The position numbers were made by a program, and so were the translations under genes. Below, piece by piece: positions 47,020 through 57,401 of a DNA stretch of 64,000 nt. Below the pieces are notes generated by a model, which saw only the letters and a program-made list of their open reading frames with translations, did not search any database and was not told where the DNA came from. Source of the stretch: Sciurus carolinensis (lineage: Eukaryota; Chordata; Mammalia; Rodentia; Sciuridae); the NCBI RefSeq assembly GCF_902686445.1, contig NC_062213.1, positions 136,980,491 to 137,044,490 of the forward strand, in the 5' to 3' direction. The stretch's first letter is position 1. Every line of letters begins with the position of its first letter.

Positions 47020-47710
47020 GCTTGTTTTTTTTAATTAAGTGCATGATATTTTGTTGTTTGAGTCATCAGAATTCTTTATATCTCCTAAACATTAATCTCT
47101 TACCAGATACATGATTTGCAAATATTTTCTCCCATGCCATTTGTTGCCCTTTTCACACTTGATATTGTCCTTTGATAAACAGAAGCTTTTTAAAATATTT
47201 TGAATAGTCTAATTTATCTATTTTTTTCTCCCATTAACTATGATTTTGTTGTCATTCCAAGAAATGATTGCCAAATTTGCTGTCATGAAGCCTTTCCCTT
47301 GTTTTCTTCTAAGGGTTTTATAGTTTAAGCCCTTATGTTTAGGTCTTCAATCCATTTCAAGTTAATTTTTGTTCATTTTGAATCTGATAGATGATTCAAT
47401 TTCATTCTTTTGCACGTGGATATCCTGTTTTTGCAGCATGTTTGTTGAAAAGACTGTCCTTTCCTCATTGTCATCCATATTGAAAATCATTTGAATATAA
47501 ATGTGAGGGTTTAGTTTCAGACTCTATTCTATTCCTTTGGTCTGTGTGTCTCTCTTTATGCCATTTGGAAACTTTTGATTACAGTCCCTTTGTAGAAAGT
47601 TTTGGAATCGGGAAGCATAATGCCTCCAACTTTGTTCTTTTCAAAGACTATTTTGGTTATTTGGAGCCTACACTACCTTTTATATTTATCTGTATAGTTA
47701 CTTTTACCAG
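47020..47710 (-). mobile_element. Old L1 (L1M-like), antisense, part 2
   Basis: Resumes the L1 ORF2 interrupted at 46514: 'attctttatatctcctaaacatt', 'cccatgccatttgttgccc', 'aatccatttcaagttaat' and 'tattctattcctttggtctg' are the reversed ORF2 landmarks in order. Confidence 0.88.
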
Positions 47711-48125
47711 GGATCTTCCTTTCTTCATGTGAATTTAAGTGTTTGCGTACTGTTATTTAATTTCAGCCTAAAGGACTCCCATTAGTATTTTTCTAGAGTA
47801 AGTATGCTATGAATGAATTCTGGTTTTTGTTTCTCTGAGAATGTCTTAATTTTTTTTTCACTTTTGAAGGATAGTTCTACTGGATATAGAATTCTTGGTT
47901 GGCATCCTTTTATTTCAGCAGTCAATATTATACCCCACTGCCTGCTCACTTCTGTGGTTTTCTGAGAAATTAACTATTAATCTGATTAAGTGTCTCTTGG
48001 GTATGATGAGACTCCTCTCTTTCTGCTTTCAAAATTATCTATAGCATTTAACACTTAGATTATGATATGTCTAGGGAAGTTCATGGTGTTCTTGGATAAG
48101 TCGAATAATTTTTTTCATCTCGTAT
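47711..48125 (-). mobile_element. Ancient L1-like segment (tentative)
   Basis: 'ttcttggttggcatcctttt', 'accccactgcctgctcac', 'gagaaattaactattaatctg' and 'gggtatgatgagactcctctc' form a known ancient mammalian repeat that I believe is L1M-related, but I cannot name it with certainty. Confidence 0.5.
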
Positions 48126-49160
48126 GACTTCTAAGTCAGGTAAAATAAAGACAGCCTTGCAAGTAGTGTCTTCCAGGGAACTACCAGAAAGTTTAAATAG
48201 TAACAATTTTCTGGAAATGAAGCTTTGAAACAAATCCAGTTCCATTCTCTAGTAGGTTTTTCACTGTGAATGAAGACTGTTAATTTTTTTCAAAATTCAT
48301 AATTACAACACAGTTTAAAGGTCTGATTGGCGCTTATTTGTGATTCTAGAATTGAACAATACCTCATTCTATAAAGTAGGTTTATTATTCTGATGAACCA
48401 AGCAGAAGAGGTGGGATTTCTAGGCAGAATGGGCTGAAAAAAACAGAAACAGAACAAATAATGAATTCATCATTTTAAAGTTACTTTCTTTATAGGGTTA
48501 ATAAGGGAATTCCTAATTACACTAACTCAAATTGACTGAATCTGTTTTGTGCAAAACTGGCCCATTTCAAAATTTAATTTGATTATACATGGCACTTATC
48601 ACAGATTCTGTTCTGGTTTGTTCCGGTCCTCTGGGGCCTAGTCCAGAAGGCTAGTCCAAGACACTGGCCTCCCATAAACTTTAATGGTTTTCAGGGCTAC
48701 TGCAGAGCTGGAAAGATGGGCATGGGAATAGGGCAAGTTAAAACTCTACAAAGCTTACTGCTTTTATCAAGATTCAACTTTTTGTTAAATAAATGTTTCC
48801 CAAATTGTTTCAAGCATTTCGTTAATGTCTATAATTCTGAAAAACTTGGTGGCAATTTTCCTTATTGCTTTTATAGAAGAGAGACTCTGAGAGGTCATTA
48901 CCATTTTTTTCTCATTGTTCCTAAACTCTAATCTTGAGAACATGTTTTTTTAATATTGTGTGTGATGAAATGGAAGAACATGTAAAGCACTTGTACAGGA
49001 CACTGGAAATAGAGTTGTGGACTTAAAAAAAAACCAATGTACAACTGTCTGAGTAGCAAACTAAACTTACCTCTTTTATCATGAAAGATCATTTTTACAT
49101 AACAGACCGGTTTTATTAAGACATAAGTATTTGGCAGATATTTTCTTGAAAAAGAATGAA

Positions 49161-49395
49161 ACAAGAGCCAGGAACAATTGGTGCACACCTGTAATCCCAG
49201 CAACTCAGAAGGCTTAGACAGGAGGATCACAAGGTCGAGGGAAGCCAGGCTCAGTAACGTAGTGAGACCCTGTCACAAAAATTAAAAAGGACTGGGGATA
49301 TTGTTCAATGGTAAAACATGCCTGGGTTAAATCTCTAATATCCCCACTGAGAGAGAGAGAGCAAGAGAGCGAGAGAGTGAGAGAGAGAGAGAGAG
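49161..49395 (+). mobile_element. B1-dID SINE ending in a (GA)n microsatellite
   Basis: B1 half ('ggtgcacacctgtaatcccagc'), 'gtgagaccctgtcac', ID half ('ggactggggatattgttcaatgg'), then GA repeats 49349-49395. AGAATGAA occurs at 49153-49160 and 49396-49403, a likely target duplication that encloses the GA run, so the microsatellite grew from the SINE tail. Confidence 0.82.
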
Positions 49396-49410
49396 AGAAT
49401 GAATGAAAGG

Positions 49411-49585
49411 AGCCTGTGATGTCAAGCCTATGAGTTGGGAGGATGAGACAGGAGGGTCACAAGTTTGAGGACAGTTTCAGAAATTTAGACAGATTCTGTT
49501 TCAAAATTAAAAAAATAAAAAAGGTTGGGGATACAATTTAATGGTACAGTACCCTGGGTCCAATCCCTGGTATTGCCAAAAGAAA
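49411..49585 (+). mobile_element. B1-dID SINE, diverged
   Basis: 'gtgatgtcaagcctatgagttgggaggatgagacagg' and 'ggttggggatacaatttaatggt', then 'gggtccaatccctggtatt'. An older copy into whose left side the previous SINE was inserted. Confidence 0.75.
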
Positions 49586-49913
49586 AAAGAAAAAAAGAAT
49601 TGTGAGAAACTTATATTTATTTATTATGAAGAATTTGAAAACTTCAGTGTGCATGCTTTTTTTGATGAGATTGGTAATGATATTAACAAATGTAAATTTT
49701 TTTTAAATACTGAAATGTGTTAGTGTTTGGAAGATCTGCATAATTCCATGAACCAATGTTTTCTGAATGATCAGTGCATGGTGTTAATAAAACCACGCAT
49801 AGGTGAAAACTGTTGTCAAAGTTCAAGATAGACCAATGGATTTTAATATAAAATAGTTCAGGATGTTCCTGAACTGTTCCAGTTTTCACATTGCCACCTT
49901 CAAGAAACTACCT

Positions 49914-50030
49914 GCAGGGCATGGTAATCCTAGCCACTCAGGAGGCTAAAACAGAAAGATTGCCAGTTCAAAGTCAGCCTCAGCAACTTTATGAGACCCT
50001 GACTCAAAATAAAGAATAAAAGGGCTAGGC
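49914..50030 (+). mobile_element. B1-dID SINE, truncated
   Basis: B1 half 'gcagggcatggtaatcctag' to 'gagaccctgactcaaaa', then the start of the ID half 'agggctaggc', where L1 sequence follows at once. Confidence 0.8.
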
Positions 50031-50372
50031 ATAAAGAAAAATGAGATTATGGCATATGCAGGAAAATGGATAACTAGAGACCATTATGTTAAGCAAAATA
50101 AGCCAAACTCAGAAGGTCAAGGGTTGTATGTTTTCTTTCATATGTGGAAGCTAGAGAGGAAAAAGGAAAAGAAAGTGGAGTGAATCTCTTGAAATTCAAA
50201 AGGAGATCAGTAAAGGACAAGGGATCAAGGGGTAGGAGATTGGGGGGAGTGCTAGGGAGTGATATTGACCAAATTATATTGTTATATTGTGTGTGTGTGT
50301 ATGAATAAATCCCATGATTATGTACAACTATAATGCATCAATAAGAAAATGTGGAGAGGAAAAAAAAAAAGA
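50031..50372 (+). mobile_element. L1 3' end, sense
   Basis: Starts in the ORF2 tail (translates KNEI MAYAGKW), then a G-rich 3' UTR ('ggagattggggggagtgctaggg'), a TG run, 'tatgtacaactataatgcatca' and an A tail at 50360-50371. Confidence 0.85.
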
Positions 50373-50515
50373 AGAGCCCAGCACCCTGAAAGCACATTTT
50401 ACTCAAGCACCCATACTCCCTCTCCTTCGTGTGTGTATCCTGCTCTGTTGTTTGCTTTTTTTAATAAATCTCCTTGCATTCCTAAATAAATCTTTGCTTG
50501 CACCTCAAAACATGG
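50373..50515. other. LTR-like fragment (uncertain)
   Basis: Pyrimidine-rich block with two AATAAA signals (near 50463 and 50484) and an end 'gcttgcacctcaaaaca', resembling the R-U5 part of a retroviral LTR on the + strand. There is no matching 5' part, so this is only a suggestion. Confidence 0.3.
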
Positions 50516-50546
50516 GGGGCTGGGGAAGTAGCTCAGTGTTAGAGTG
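50516..50546 (+). mobile_element. ID SINE, left part (split)
   Basis: 'ggggctggggaagtagctca' up to TTAGAGTG (50539-50546). The remainder resumes at 50706 after a 159-bp insert, beginning with the same TTAGAGTG. Confidence 0.8.
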
Positions 50547-50705
50547 GTAGACTGGTAGAGAGAGGGGAGGACACCACACACTACCACTTGTTGAGTGTTG
50601 GTATAATATCAAAGATACCTGAAACAGTTACAACAAGACTCCTCTGTTTTCAGCTACATATCTCTGAGGTCAAACTTTCTTCATATATTTTAACTAAAAT
50701 AAATA
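50547..50705. mobile_element. 159-bp unidentified insert within an ID SINE
   Basis: Bounded by an exact 8-bp direct repeat, TTAGAGTG (50539-50546 and 50706-50713). It begins GTAGACTGGTAGAGAGAGG and ends A-rich, AACTAAAATAAATA. No terminal inverted repeats are visible. The 8-bp duplication would suit a hAT element, the A-rich end a retrotransposed RNA fragment. Confidence 0.6.
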
Positions 50706-50790
50706 TTAGAGTGCTTGCCTAGCATGCACATGGCCCTGGGTTCAATCCCCAGCATTTGCCAAAAAATAAATAAATAACAAAATAAAAAAT
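50706..50790 (+). mobile_element. ID SINE, right part (split)
   Basis: Continues 'cttgcctagcatgcacatgg', B box GGTTCAATCC, 'cagcatttgcc' and a tail with TAAA repeats. Joined to 50516-50546 it makes one full ID. Confidence 0.8.
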
Positions 50791-51289
50791 AATGAGTCAC
50801 AACTGATTTAGTACAGGAGAAAATATAAGAATTTAGCTATCATCTAGTCATTAAAGACCTGTATAAAAACATAAAACAGCAATACTTTTTCACTACTTTT
50901 TTGTTTTGAAAAACTTATTTTTCATAAAACTATTTTATGTATATTAATATACAATGGGCTTACTTTAAGCACTTAGCACATGAGTAAATTAGCACATGGT
51001 AATTATCAAGTTAAAACTCACATAAGCAAAAGTTCTTTAAGGTGCTTAATAATATTTTAAAGTACAAAAGAATTCTGATTCTGAGGAGTTTGAGAACCCC
51101 TATGCTAGTTTTTCTAGTGAGTGCTCTTTTAATCACCAACAGGATATCAAGTGGATGTGTAAAGGTGGCTCATATAGCACTCAACTCAGTTTTCCATTCA
51201 TTTTAGTGCCAATATTTTTGTGTGGCCTATATAAAAAAATCTGCCCATTTGCACAAGCAAGATGGTGATAGTTATTTACTCTGTGGAGA

Positions 51290-51720
51290 ACATTTTAGGG
51301 TAACCCTTTTGGTTGCTTCTTGAGTAGGTCATGTCTCATGCCTTTGTGCATGTTTGTTGCTTTTGCTCAAAAAGCTCTCCTACGCTTTCCCTAAAAATTC
51401 CTATTTTTTGTTCAGATTTTGACTCAACTGTCCCTGTCTCAGGGAAGCCTTCCCTGACTTATCTATCCCTTCTAACCTCTTATATCCTCCAGATTTGATC
51501 AGCTCCTTAATTTCTCTTATAGGTTCATGCACCTTTCTTCAAAGTACATATCACAATGTATAATGATGTATCTTTACATGGTTTGATTAATGTCTGTCTC
51601 CCCTCTAAACTTAAGCTCCATAGGACAATTTTTTTTTTTTTTTGCTTGCCATTTTACTGTCAATGTCAGTGTTTGGCAGTATATATGCAGAATGAGCCAA
51701 TTATTTTCCAATATGAAAAT
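51290..51720 (+). mobile_element. L2 LINE 3' region
   Basis: 'tgtctcagggaagccttccctgac', 'tgtctgtctcccctctaaac' and 'ctccataggacaat' followed by a T run and 'cagtgtttggcagtatat'. Ancient L2 in sense orientation. Confidence 0.75.
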
Positions 51721-52554
51721 CAGATGTTGAAGCAAAGGAGTATATTTTATTGATTGTTACATCATTTTAACTAGTTTTTCAGATTATCTGTTCAAAACAG
51801 TTTCTGTTGTGTGAACTTCCTAGTAAAAAGGTATCTCAGCAGTACAGTCATCCAGAAAGAAATTAGTTTGCTTGGTTCCCCTACAAAGATGCCATTTCCC
51901 AAAACCTTCTCCCAACTCATGCTTCTTAGCTTCCGAGCTTATTTTCTTTAATTACAAAAATACTTTTACTTATGGTTATGCTGAATTTTTCTCTAAAAAT
52001 ATCTCTTATTAAATGAAGAAGCAGATTGGATTCATGCTGTATTATTTCTTTTGGGACTAATGGTACATTTTCCAACTTAGAAATTGTTTTTAAGACCACA
52101 GAAGTATCAGATTAAACTAATGTGGTGACTACCTCAGGACAGTAGTATTTTATTCTGTTTTCCTTCCAAGAATGTAGCTGTTAAAAATTATTACAGTTAT
52201 TTATTGTTCACTTTACAATTTATTAAGTGAGGAGATCATATTTCATTCTTCTTCCAGTTGAGTAATAGTGTATGTGTGTTTTCCTGCAGCAGGGACAAAT
52301 AGTTTTTCATTTGAGGGCCCTAGATTTTGGTCCTATTTTAATTAGGAGACTTTTGAGATCTGGATGAAGGCAGCATATTGTCCTTGTGATAATCAGGCAA
52401 TATTTGCAAAATCTGTCTAACCATAAGAGTTACAAATCCATTTCAGATAAGTCTGGTATACTTTAAGAGCAGTGCTTTCAAAATTTACAGCCTTTACTTG
52501 AGAACATTCAGTGTTGATCTTATTGCTGATCTCAAATGGTTTTGTTTTACACAG

Positions 52555-52620
52555 AAACAAATGGATATCAATGCTGCTATTCAAGCCTTGATTGAATCAA
52601 ATACTGCTCTACAGATGGAG
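52555..52620 (+). CDS. COL24A1: COL24A1 C-telopeptide exon 10 (66 bp, 22 aa)
   Basis: After acceptor TTTTACACAG, before donor GTAATA at 52621. Encodes KQMDINAAIQALIESNTALQ then ME, phase 0 both ends. The Gly-X-Y pattern has stopped, and the segment is short, amphipathic and probably helical. It covers the telopeptide and the start of the C-propeptide stalk, where three chains meet and where the procollagen C-proteinase (BMP1 family) would cut. The exact cleavage site cannot be read from sequence alone. The donor is weak (GTAATA). Confidence 0.94.
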
Positions 52621-53278
52621 GTAATATATCTGGCTTTATTTATATTGGCAATCTCAATACACAAATTAAACAGAAGAATTTTTGAGGCCAAAATGTGGCA
52701 TTATCTCAAAGACTGTATTTAAAACAGATTGAAAACAAGAAACCATTTTCAAGGACAAACTATAATTAAACAGGAATATATGCATAGGATATTTTGTAAG
52801 GAAAATATTTAAAACAAAAATGTAATGTTGTTAAGGACTTACATGTAAGGAATTTGGTGCCATTGAATAAAACAATTAAATGAAGTTAAATGAAGTTAGC
52901 CATATTTCTTAAAATGGGACATATGTGTCATCACCTCTCATTTATTTAAACTTGTTTTATTCAAAGTGTAGTTTAAAAAGCATTATATATATATAATATA
53001 TATATTTATATATATATATATAAAGCATTATATAGTAAACATAGTAATTCTTTAAGTGCGTGTTAGCTTGAAAACTAAATTTTCAAGTGTAAATTTATTC
53101 TCTTTTGTAGGATCAAGGTCAATAAAACATATGCATATGTCTATGCTTAAATGTAAACCACTCTTTGCATCCTACCCCCAAATCTTTGTACACAACTAGG
53201 AACACATTTTTTTCTGCCTTGATCTATGATGTTCATTAGGGTTTTACTGCTTATATGATTCTTATGATGACTTGGCAG
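52621..53278 (+). other. COL24A1: Intron 10 (658 bp)
   Basis: AT-rich. An imperfect (TA)n microsatellite at 52985-53025 is flanked by a repeated AAAGCATTATAT word. No other element recognised. Acceptor GACTTGGCAG. Confidence 0.88.
52985..53025 (+). repeat. (TA)n microsatellite
   Basis: Alternating TA with two small interruptions, able to form a hairpin. Confidence 0.95.
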
Positions 53279-53447
53279 AGCTACCAGAATACTGAAGTGA
53301 CTTTAGTCGACCACGGTGCAGAGATATTCAAAACCCTGAACTACCTTAGCAATTTACTACACAGCATCAAGAATCCCCTTGGCACAAGAGATAACCCAGC
53401 ACGAATCTGCAAAGATTTGCTCAACTGTGAACACAAAGTATCAGATG
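53279..53447 (+). CDS. COL24A1: COL24A1 C-propeptide exon 11 (169 bp)
   Basis: After acceptor CTTGGCAG, before donor GTAAGT at 53448. Encodes SYQNTEVTLVDHGAEIFKTL, then NYLSNLLHSIKNPLGTRDNP and ARICKDLLNCEHKVSDG. It ends one base into the Gly codon, so the next exon is entered in phase 1. This is the N-terminal part of the fibrillar C-propeptide (COLFI domain). The heptad-like ...TLNYLSNLLHSI is the coiled-coil stalk, and RDNPARxCxDLxxC is the family signature leading into the base and petal region. Two cysteines are present (ICK and NCE). The C-propeptide selects partner chains and nucleates triple-helix folding in the ER. Confidence 0.96.
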
Positions 53448-54589
53448 GTAAGTTCTTGGTTTCCTCAGAATCTGATGTCTAACTTAATTCTGTCATTTTA
53501 GTACATTTGAAATTTACAAAGCATTCATTCCAAATTGTAAGTCATTTTGATAAAACACTGGCAGAAGCCATTTTAATTACATCAAAAACAAATACTCAGA
53601 AGAAGAGATATTTCTGATGTCACTGCACCCCTAGCTATATCATTTGCTTATACTTTGTCTTTGGAATGTATCACGTTCATATTAAAAGTTAAAATAGATA
53701 AAGCTGGCCTTTGGGGTTGGCCAACAGGAGCACCTGTAAAACTTGGTAATTCAGGACCACCAAAGTTGACAATACTAAGAAGGAAATCATAAAGCCACTT
53801 CCACTATGCTTTCCTACAGTATGGTTTTTACAAAACAGAATTTAAATTCCCCAACCTAGAATCAGTGACCATGAAGATAGAATAGTTTGTCATTGTTAGA
53901 AGGTTCTCATTCTGTATACAGATAACCTCAAGTTCATTAACCAGTAATGCAAAACTGAATTTAGAGTAAAGCCATCAAGGAAAGGTTTTAAACCAAGTAC
54001 AGCATATGCCACTTACATTGGGAAAACTCTGCTATACTATGTTATTTTATTTTAATTTGTTTGGTCTCAGGTTAACTATATAATGAATATTATTATTTTT
54101 GCTAAAAATTTTAGTCTCCATACATTGACTGTATGCTGATTTGAAAAAACTAGATTGTTATTTCATAAGTTAGTAGTCTTTAATTTTTATATACAAATAC
54201 ACATATCACACACATACATCTATATATTCGTATCAAAAAATATGCTTTCATTCTAAAGTGCTGTGAAATGTTCCCTTTATTTATCTTAATAAAATATTTA
54301 GCTTTTATAGATACTTCCTACCCTATATTAATATAAAAACTAAAATAATATCTATAATTATAACTGCCTATAACAGTTCTAAGCTTGATTCTTTCCCATA
54401 TTTGAGGGCATAAAATTCTATAAAATTGATAGGAAGAAAGACATTGTAAGATAAAATCAGTATGAAATCAAAATTCACATTGTGTCTTTCTTATAGTAGA
54501 AATAGCTAAGTGGTGTGGAATGTGTAGTATCAGAAAGGTCTTTATGTCCCCAAATACTCACATCACTAGAGATGACAAGAGTTATAGAG

Positions 54590-54632
54590 GAAAGGGAATA
54601 TGATTAAAAGTGGAGTGAAGGCATCTCTGAGA
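54590..54632 (+). repeat. Ancient mammalian repeat, left part (split by LTR)
   Basis: 'aagtggagtgaaggcatctctgag' joins across the LTR to 'taagtgacatttgagagc', matching the wording of the copy at 8640-8690. The family is not named. Confidence 0.55.
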
Positions 54633-55064
54633 TGTGGGCATTTCTGCCACGTTCCACGTGGATGAGAAAAGGGTTAACTGCCAGAGGATGGTGTTGGCTA
54701 TAAATCAATCAATTACCCATAAACTTATATAATCAATATAATGAGAGGGGGCGTGACGGAATGGGGCCGTACCAAATCTGGCCTCTAACACAGAGTAGCC
54801 CAACTCTCTTTTATTTATAGTCACAGGTAAAGGGGCCCTGGCCAGGAGGGACTTCTGTGTTGAACAGGATGAGGTGGAGTTAGAGGAGTCGATTTGCTCA
54901 GAGAAACTATTATATAACCAGGCAGGGAACCACTCCCACACAGTGCTACATACTCCCCAGCAATCTGGAACAGACCTCCCTGGCTGCCAGTTCCTACAAA
55001 TCAGACCCCTGCGTCCCATGGCTCAACCTCACCTGATTCTGCTAGATAAGGATGGCTCCCCACA
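54633..55064 (-). mobile_element. Solo LTR of a class II (IAP/ERVK-like) endogenous retrovirus
   Basis: 432 bp. On the minus strand it starts TGTGGGGAGCC and ends AAATGCCCACA, giving inverted ends TGTGGG/CCCACA. AATAAA lies at about 54812 (reversed TTTATT). Flanks CTGAGA (54627-54632) and CTGAGT (55065-55070) form a 6-bp target duplication with one mismatch. Removing the LTR and one flank restores an uninterrupted ancient repeat, independent evidence for both ends. No gag, pol or env sequence is adjacent. Confidence 0.9.
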
Positions 55065-55870
55065 CTGAGTAAGTGACATTTGAGAGCTATCAGAAGGAGA
55101 AAAGAGCAAACTCCAGGAATCTAAGGAAAGAGCTTTCCAGACTTAAAGCACACACACAAAAGCCCTGAGCCCAGGAGTATAGTTAGCATGTTCTAGAGTT
55201 AGCAGGCAGGCCAGTGTGTCTGGAAGAACTAAATTGAAGACTTGTAGGAAACTAAGTCAGAAAGATATCAAGAAACCAGATTATGTAGGACCTGCTAAAC
55301 TACTCAAAAATATCCAGCTTTTGAGAAATCATTGAAAATTTTTGAGCAAAGGAATGAAATAATTTGACTTGGATTTTTAAAGGATTACTCTACTTGATGT
55401 GTTGCACATATAATGAAGACAAGGGTAGAAGCAGGGAAATCACTGAGGAGGCTATTGAAATAACTCAGGAGGGGAAAAGAAAAAAGAACCAACAAACCGA
55501 GAAGAGATAATGATCAGTTGGACTAGAGTTGATCACATAGGATCAACTATAGTAACCAATGGTCAGAATTTTGTATCTCTTTAAAGGTGAAACCAGCAGA
55601 TTTTGTTGACAGATTAGATGTGGGCTATGAGAGAAACAGAATGGTAAAAAATGACTCTAAGGCTTTGAACTATAGAAGGGTGGAGTTGTTAACAGAGATG
55701 GAGAAGACATCAGACTTCAGAAGAAGCAAATGTGAACAAAAGATAAATAGTTCAATTTGGATATATTTAGTTTGAGATATTTAGTTTGACATTAGATTTT
55801 CAAGTAAGACTGTCAACTGGGTAATTGGCTATTCCACTAAAAAGGTCAAGAGAGAGATTCTGGCCAGGGG
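55065..55870 (+). repeat. Ancient mammalian repeat, right part
   Basis: Long diverged repeat: 'gaccagattatgtaggacctgc'-like wording, 'gagcaaaggaatgaaataat', 'aggattactctacttgatgtg', 'gaggctattgaaataactcagg' and 'aaatgactctaaggc'. I know this wording from many mammalian genomes but cannot name the family with confidence. Confidence 0.6.
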
Positions 55871-55961
55871 TAAAAATTATGAATGACATTCATAATATAA
55901 ATGACATTTTTATACCTTGACTATTTAAGATTACCTAAATTGTAGGTAAAGAAAGAAAAGA

Positions 55962-56051
55962 GAGCTGGGGATACAGCTCAGTTGGCAGAGTGCTTACCTT
56001 GCAAGCACAAGGCCCTGTGTTCAATCCCCAGCACCACAAAAAAAAAAAAAG
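55962..56051 (+). mobile_element. ID SINE
   Basis: 'gagctggggatacagctcag', 'gcttaccttgcaagcacaagg', B box GTTCAATCCC, 'cagcaccac' and an A tail. Same subfamily as 13835. Confidence 0.92.
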
Positions 56052-56827
56052 AAAGAAAAAAAAGAGATCTAAAAACTGTGTCCTAGAGCTATCTGATATT
56101 TAGAGATCGGGGAATTAAGGGAAATTAGCAAGTGATAGTTTAAGAAGCTATAGTTATCCACAATTCAGGAATTACGTCATAAATAGATTTTCTGAACGCA
56201 ACCACAAGCCAGAAACTAAAATCTTCAAAGAAAACGTTCATTGGTTTCACCAGGATGGGTCAGTGGGTGATACAACAATGATGAGTGTTTAAGGAGAAAA
56301 TGGGGAGAATGATCTGCAGATAGCAAAAAAGACACCTTCCAACCTCCAGGCACAGTGTTGTAGGGGCTGCTGCAGAAGTTGAAAGGGTTCTAAGGGAAGC
56401 AGTGTCCTCAGGGGAGAGCCAGTTTTAAGTTAGAACATTTAGGCTCACAAAAACATATTGTTATAAGACCTTATTTAGAGCTCCACATAACCTGAAAGAA
56501 GTTATGGATCCCCTGTCACTTCATCATTGTATAATGTAATGCCTAAATTCGAAGTATTCCACCTCATATAACAATGAGAGTTTGTTTGATAGAAAACCTT
56601 TCATAAAATTTATATTAGCTCATAGTAGGAGGAAAGCATGTCTAGGAAGAGGAAAGATGGTGAGTGAAGATCCATGTTTACTCCCTTAGATAAGACTGGA
56701 AGGCTGCATTAGAATCTGGTGAAGAATCCAGCAATAATTTCTACAAACTTTAAAATATTCAAAATTCTGAGGAAAAAGGACTAAGAAGGGTAGCTCTCCT
56801 TTACCCCATTCTTCCATATTTCAACAG

Positions 56828-57005
56828 TTTAGTGGTTCTCCAGATATGTTCCCTGGATCAGAATTAGATTTTTTTCAAAATGCAGATTCTCAAGCCTCAC
56901 CCCAGACTTAATGAATCAGCCACTCCAGTGGTGGAGCCCAGTTATACGTGCTTTGACAGATGGTTCGATGTGCACTAAAATTTAAAAATCACTACATCAG
57001 AGGAC
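56828..57005. mobile_element. hAT-Charlie type MITE (MER1 group)
   Basis: 'tagtggttctccagatatgttccc' at the left, a middle 'gcagattctcaagcctcaccccagac', and a right end 'gtgcactaaaatttaaaaatcacta'. The ends are imperfect inverted repeats. An ancient DNA transposon. Confidence 0.7.
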
Positions 57006-57314
57006 AGTTCTTACTCTTTGGGCTACCTATTCAGCAAGTATGCATTTTGGAGGATTAGTAGAATAAGAAAGAGGAATATACCTAAAGCCTGTTTTTCAAA
57101 GTTAGAGGAAGCCCATGATGAACTAGAGGAATCTTTACTATGTGGTAAAGGTGGAATGGAAAAGCATCTTACCTATTATAGAAAGTGATATTTGACAAAA
57201 ACTGGTTGTTTTGCCTTTTGAATGAAAGACACCAGGACTGCCTTTAAAAAAAAAAAAAAAAAACTCCTATTCTTCATATTTGGAATACAATGCTATTTCA
57301 ATATTTAGAGTCTA

Positions 57315-57401
57315 TGGGCTGGATATATAGCCCATTGATAAGAGTGCTTGCCTTGGAAGCACAAGGCCCTGGGTTCAATCCCTAGCACCTCAAAAAAAAA
57401 A
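57315..57401 (+). mobile_element. ID SINE with target duplication
   Basis: 'gggctggatatatagcccat', 'gcttgccttggaagcacaagg', GGTTCAATCC and an A tail. Flanked by ATATTTAGAGTCTA (57301-57314) and ATATTCATAGTCTA (57402-57415), 12 of 14 matching. Confidence 0.9.

Larger units (their letters stand above)
41036..52554 (+). other. COL24A1: Intron 9 (11.5 kb)
   Basis: Largest intron after intron 1. It holds an ID (41565-41655), an L2 (43340-43560), an L1M 3' end (43850-44010), an ID with a clean target duplication (45354-45483), an old antisense L1 (45680-47710) split by an ID and a solo LTR, two B1-dIDs (49161-49585), a B1-dID/L1 pair (49914-50372), a split ID (50516-50790) and an L2 (51290-51720). 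Nothing was recognised at 41670-43140, 44020-45330, 48130-49150 and 51730-52550. Confidence 0.8.

Noticed and set aside
53705..53775. Gly/Pro-rich stretch looking like a collagen exon
   Set aside because: Gly is not in every third position, there are no suitable splice sites, and it lies after the C-propeptide has begun.
54705..55019. 104-codon minus-strand frame
   Set aside because: It lies inside the solo LTR at 54633-55064 and has no protein features; LTR non-coding sequence.
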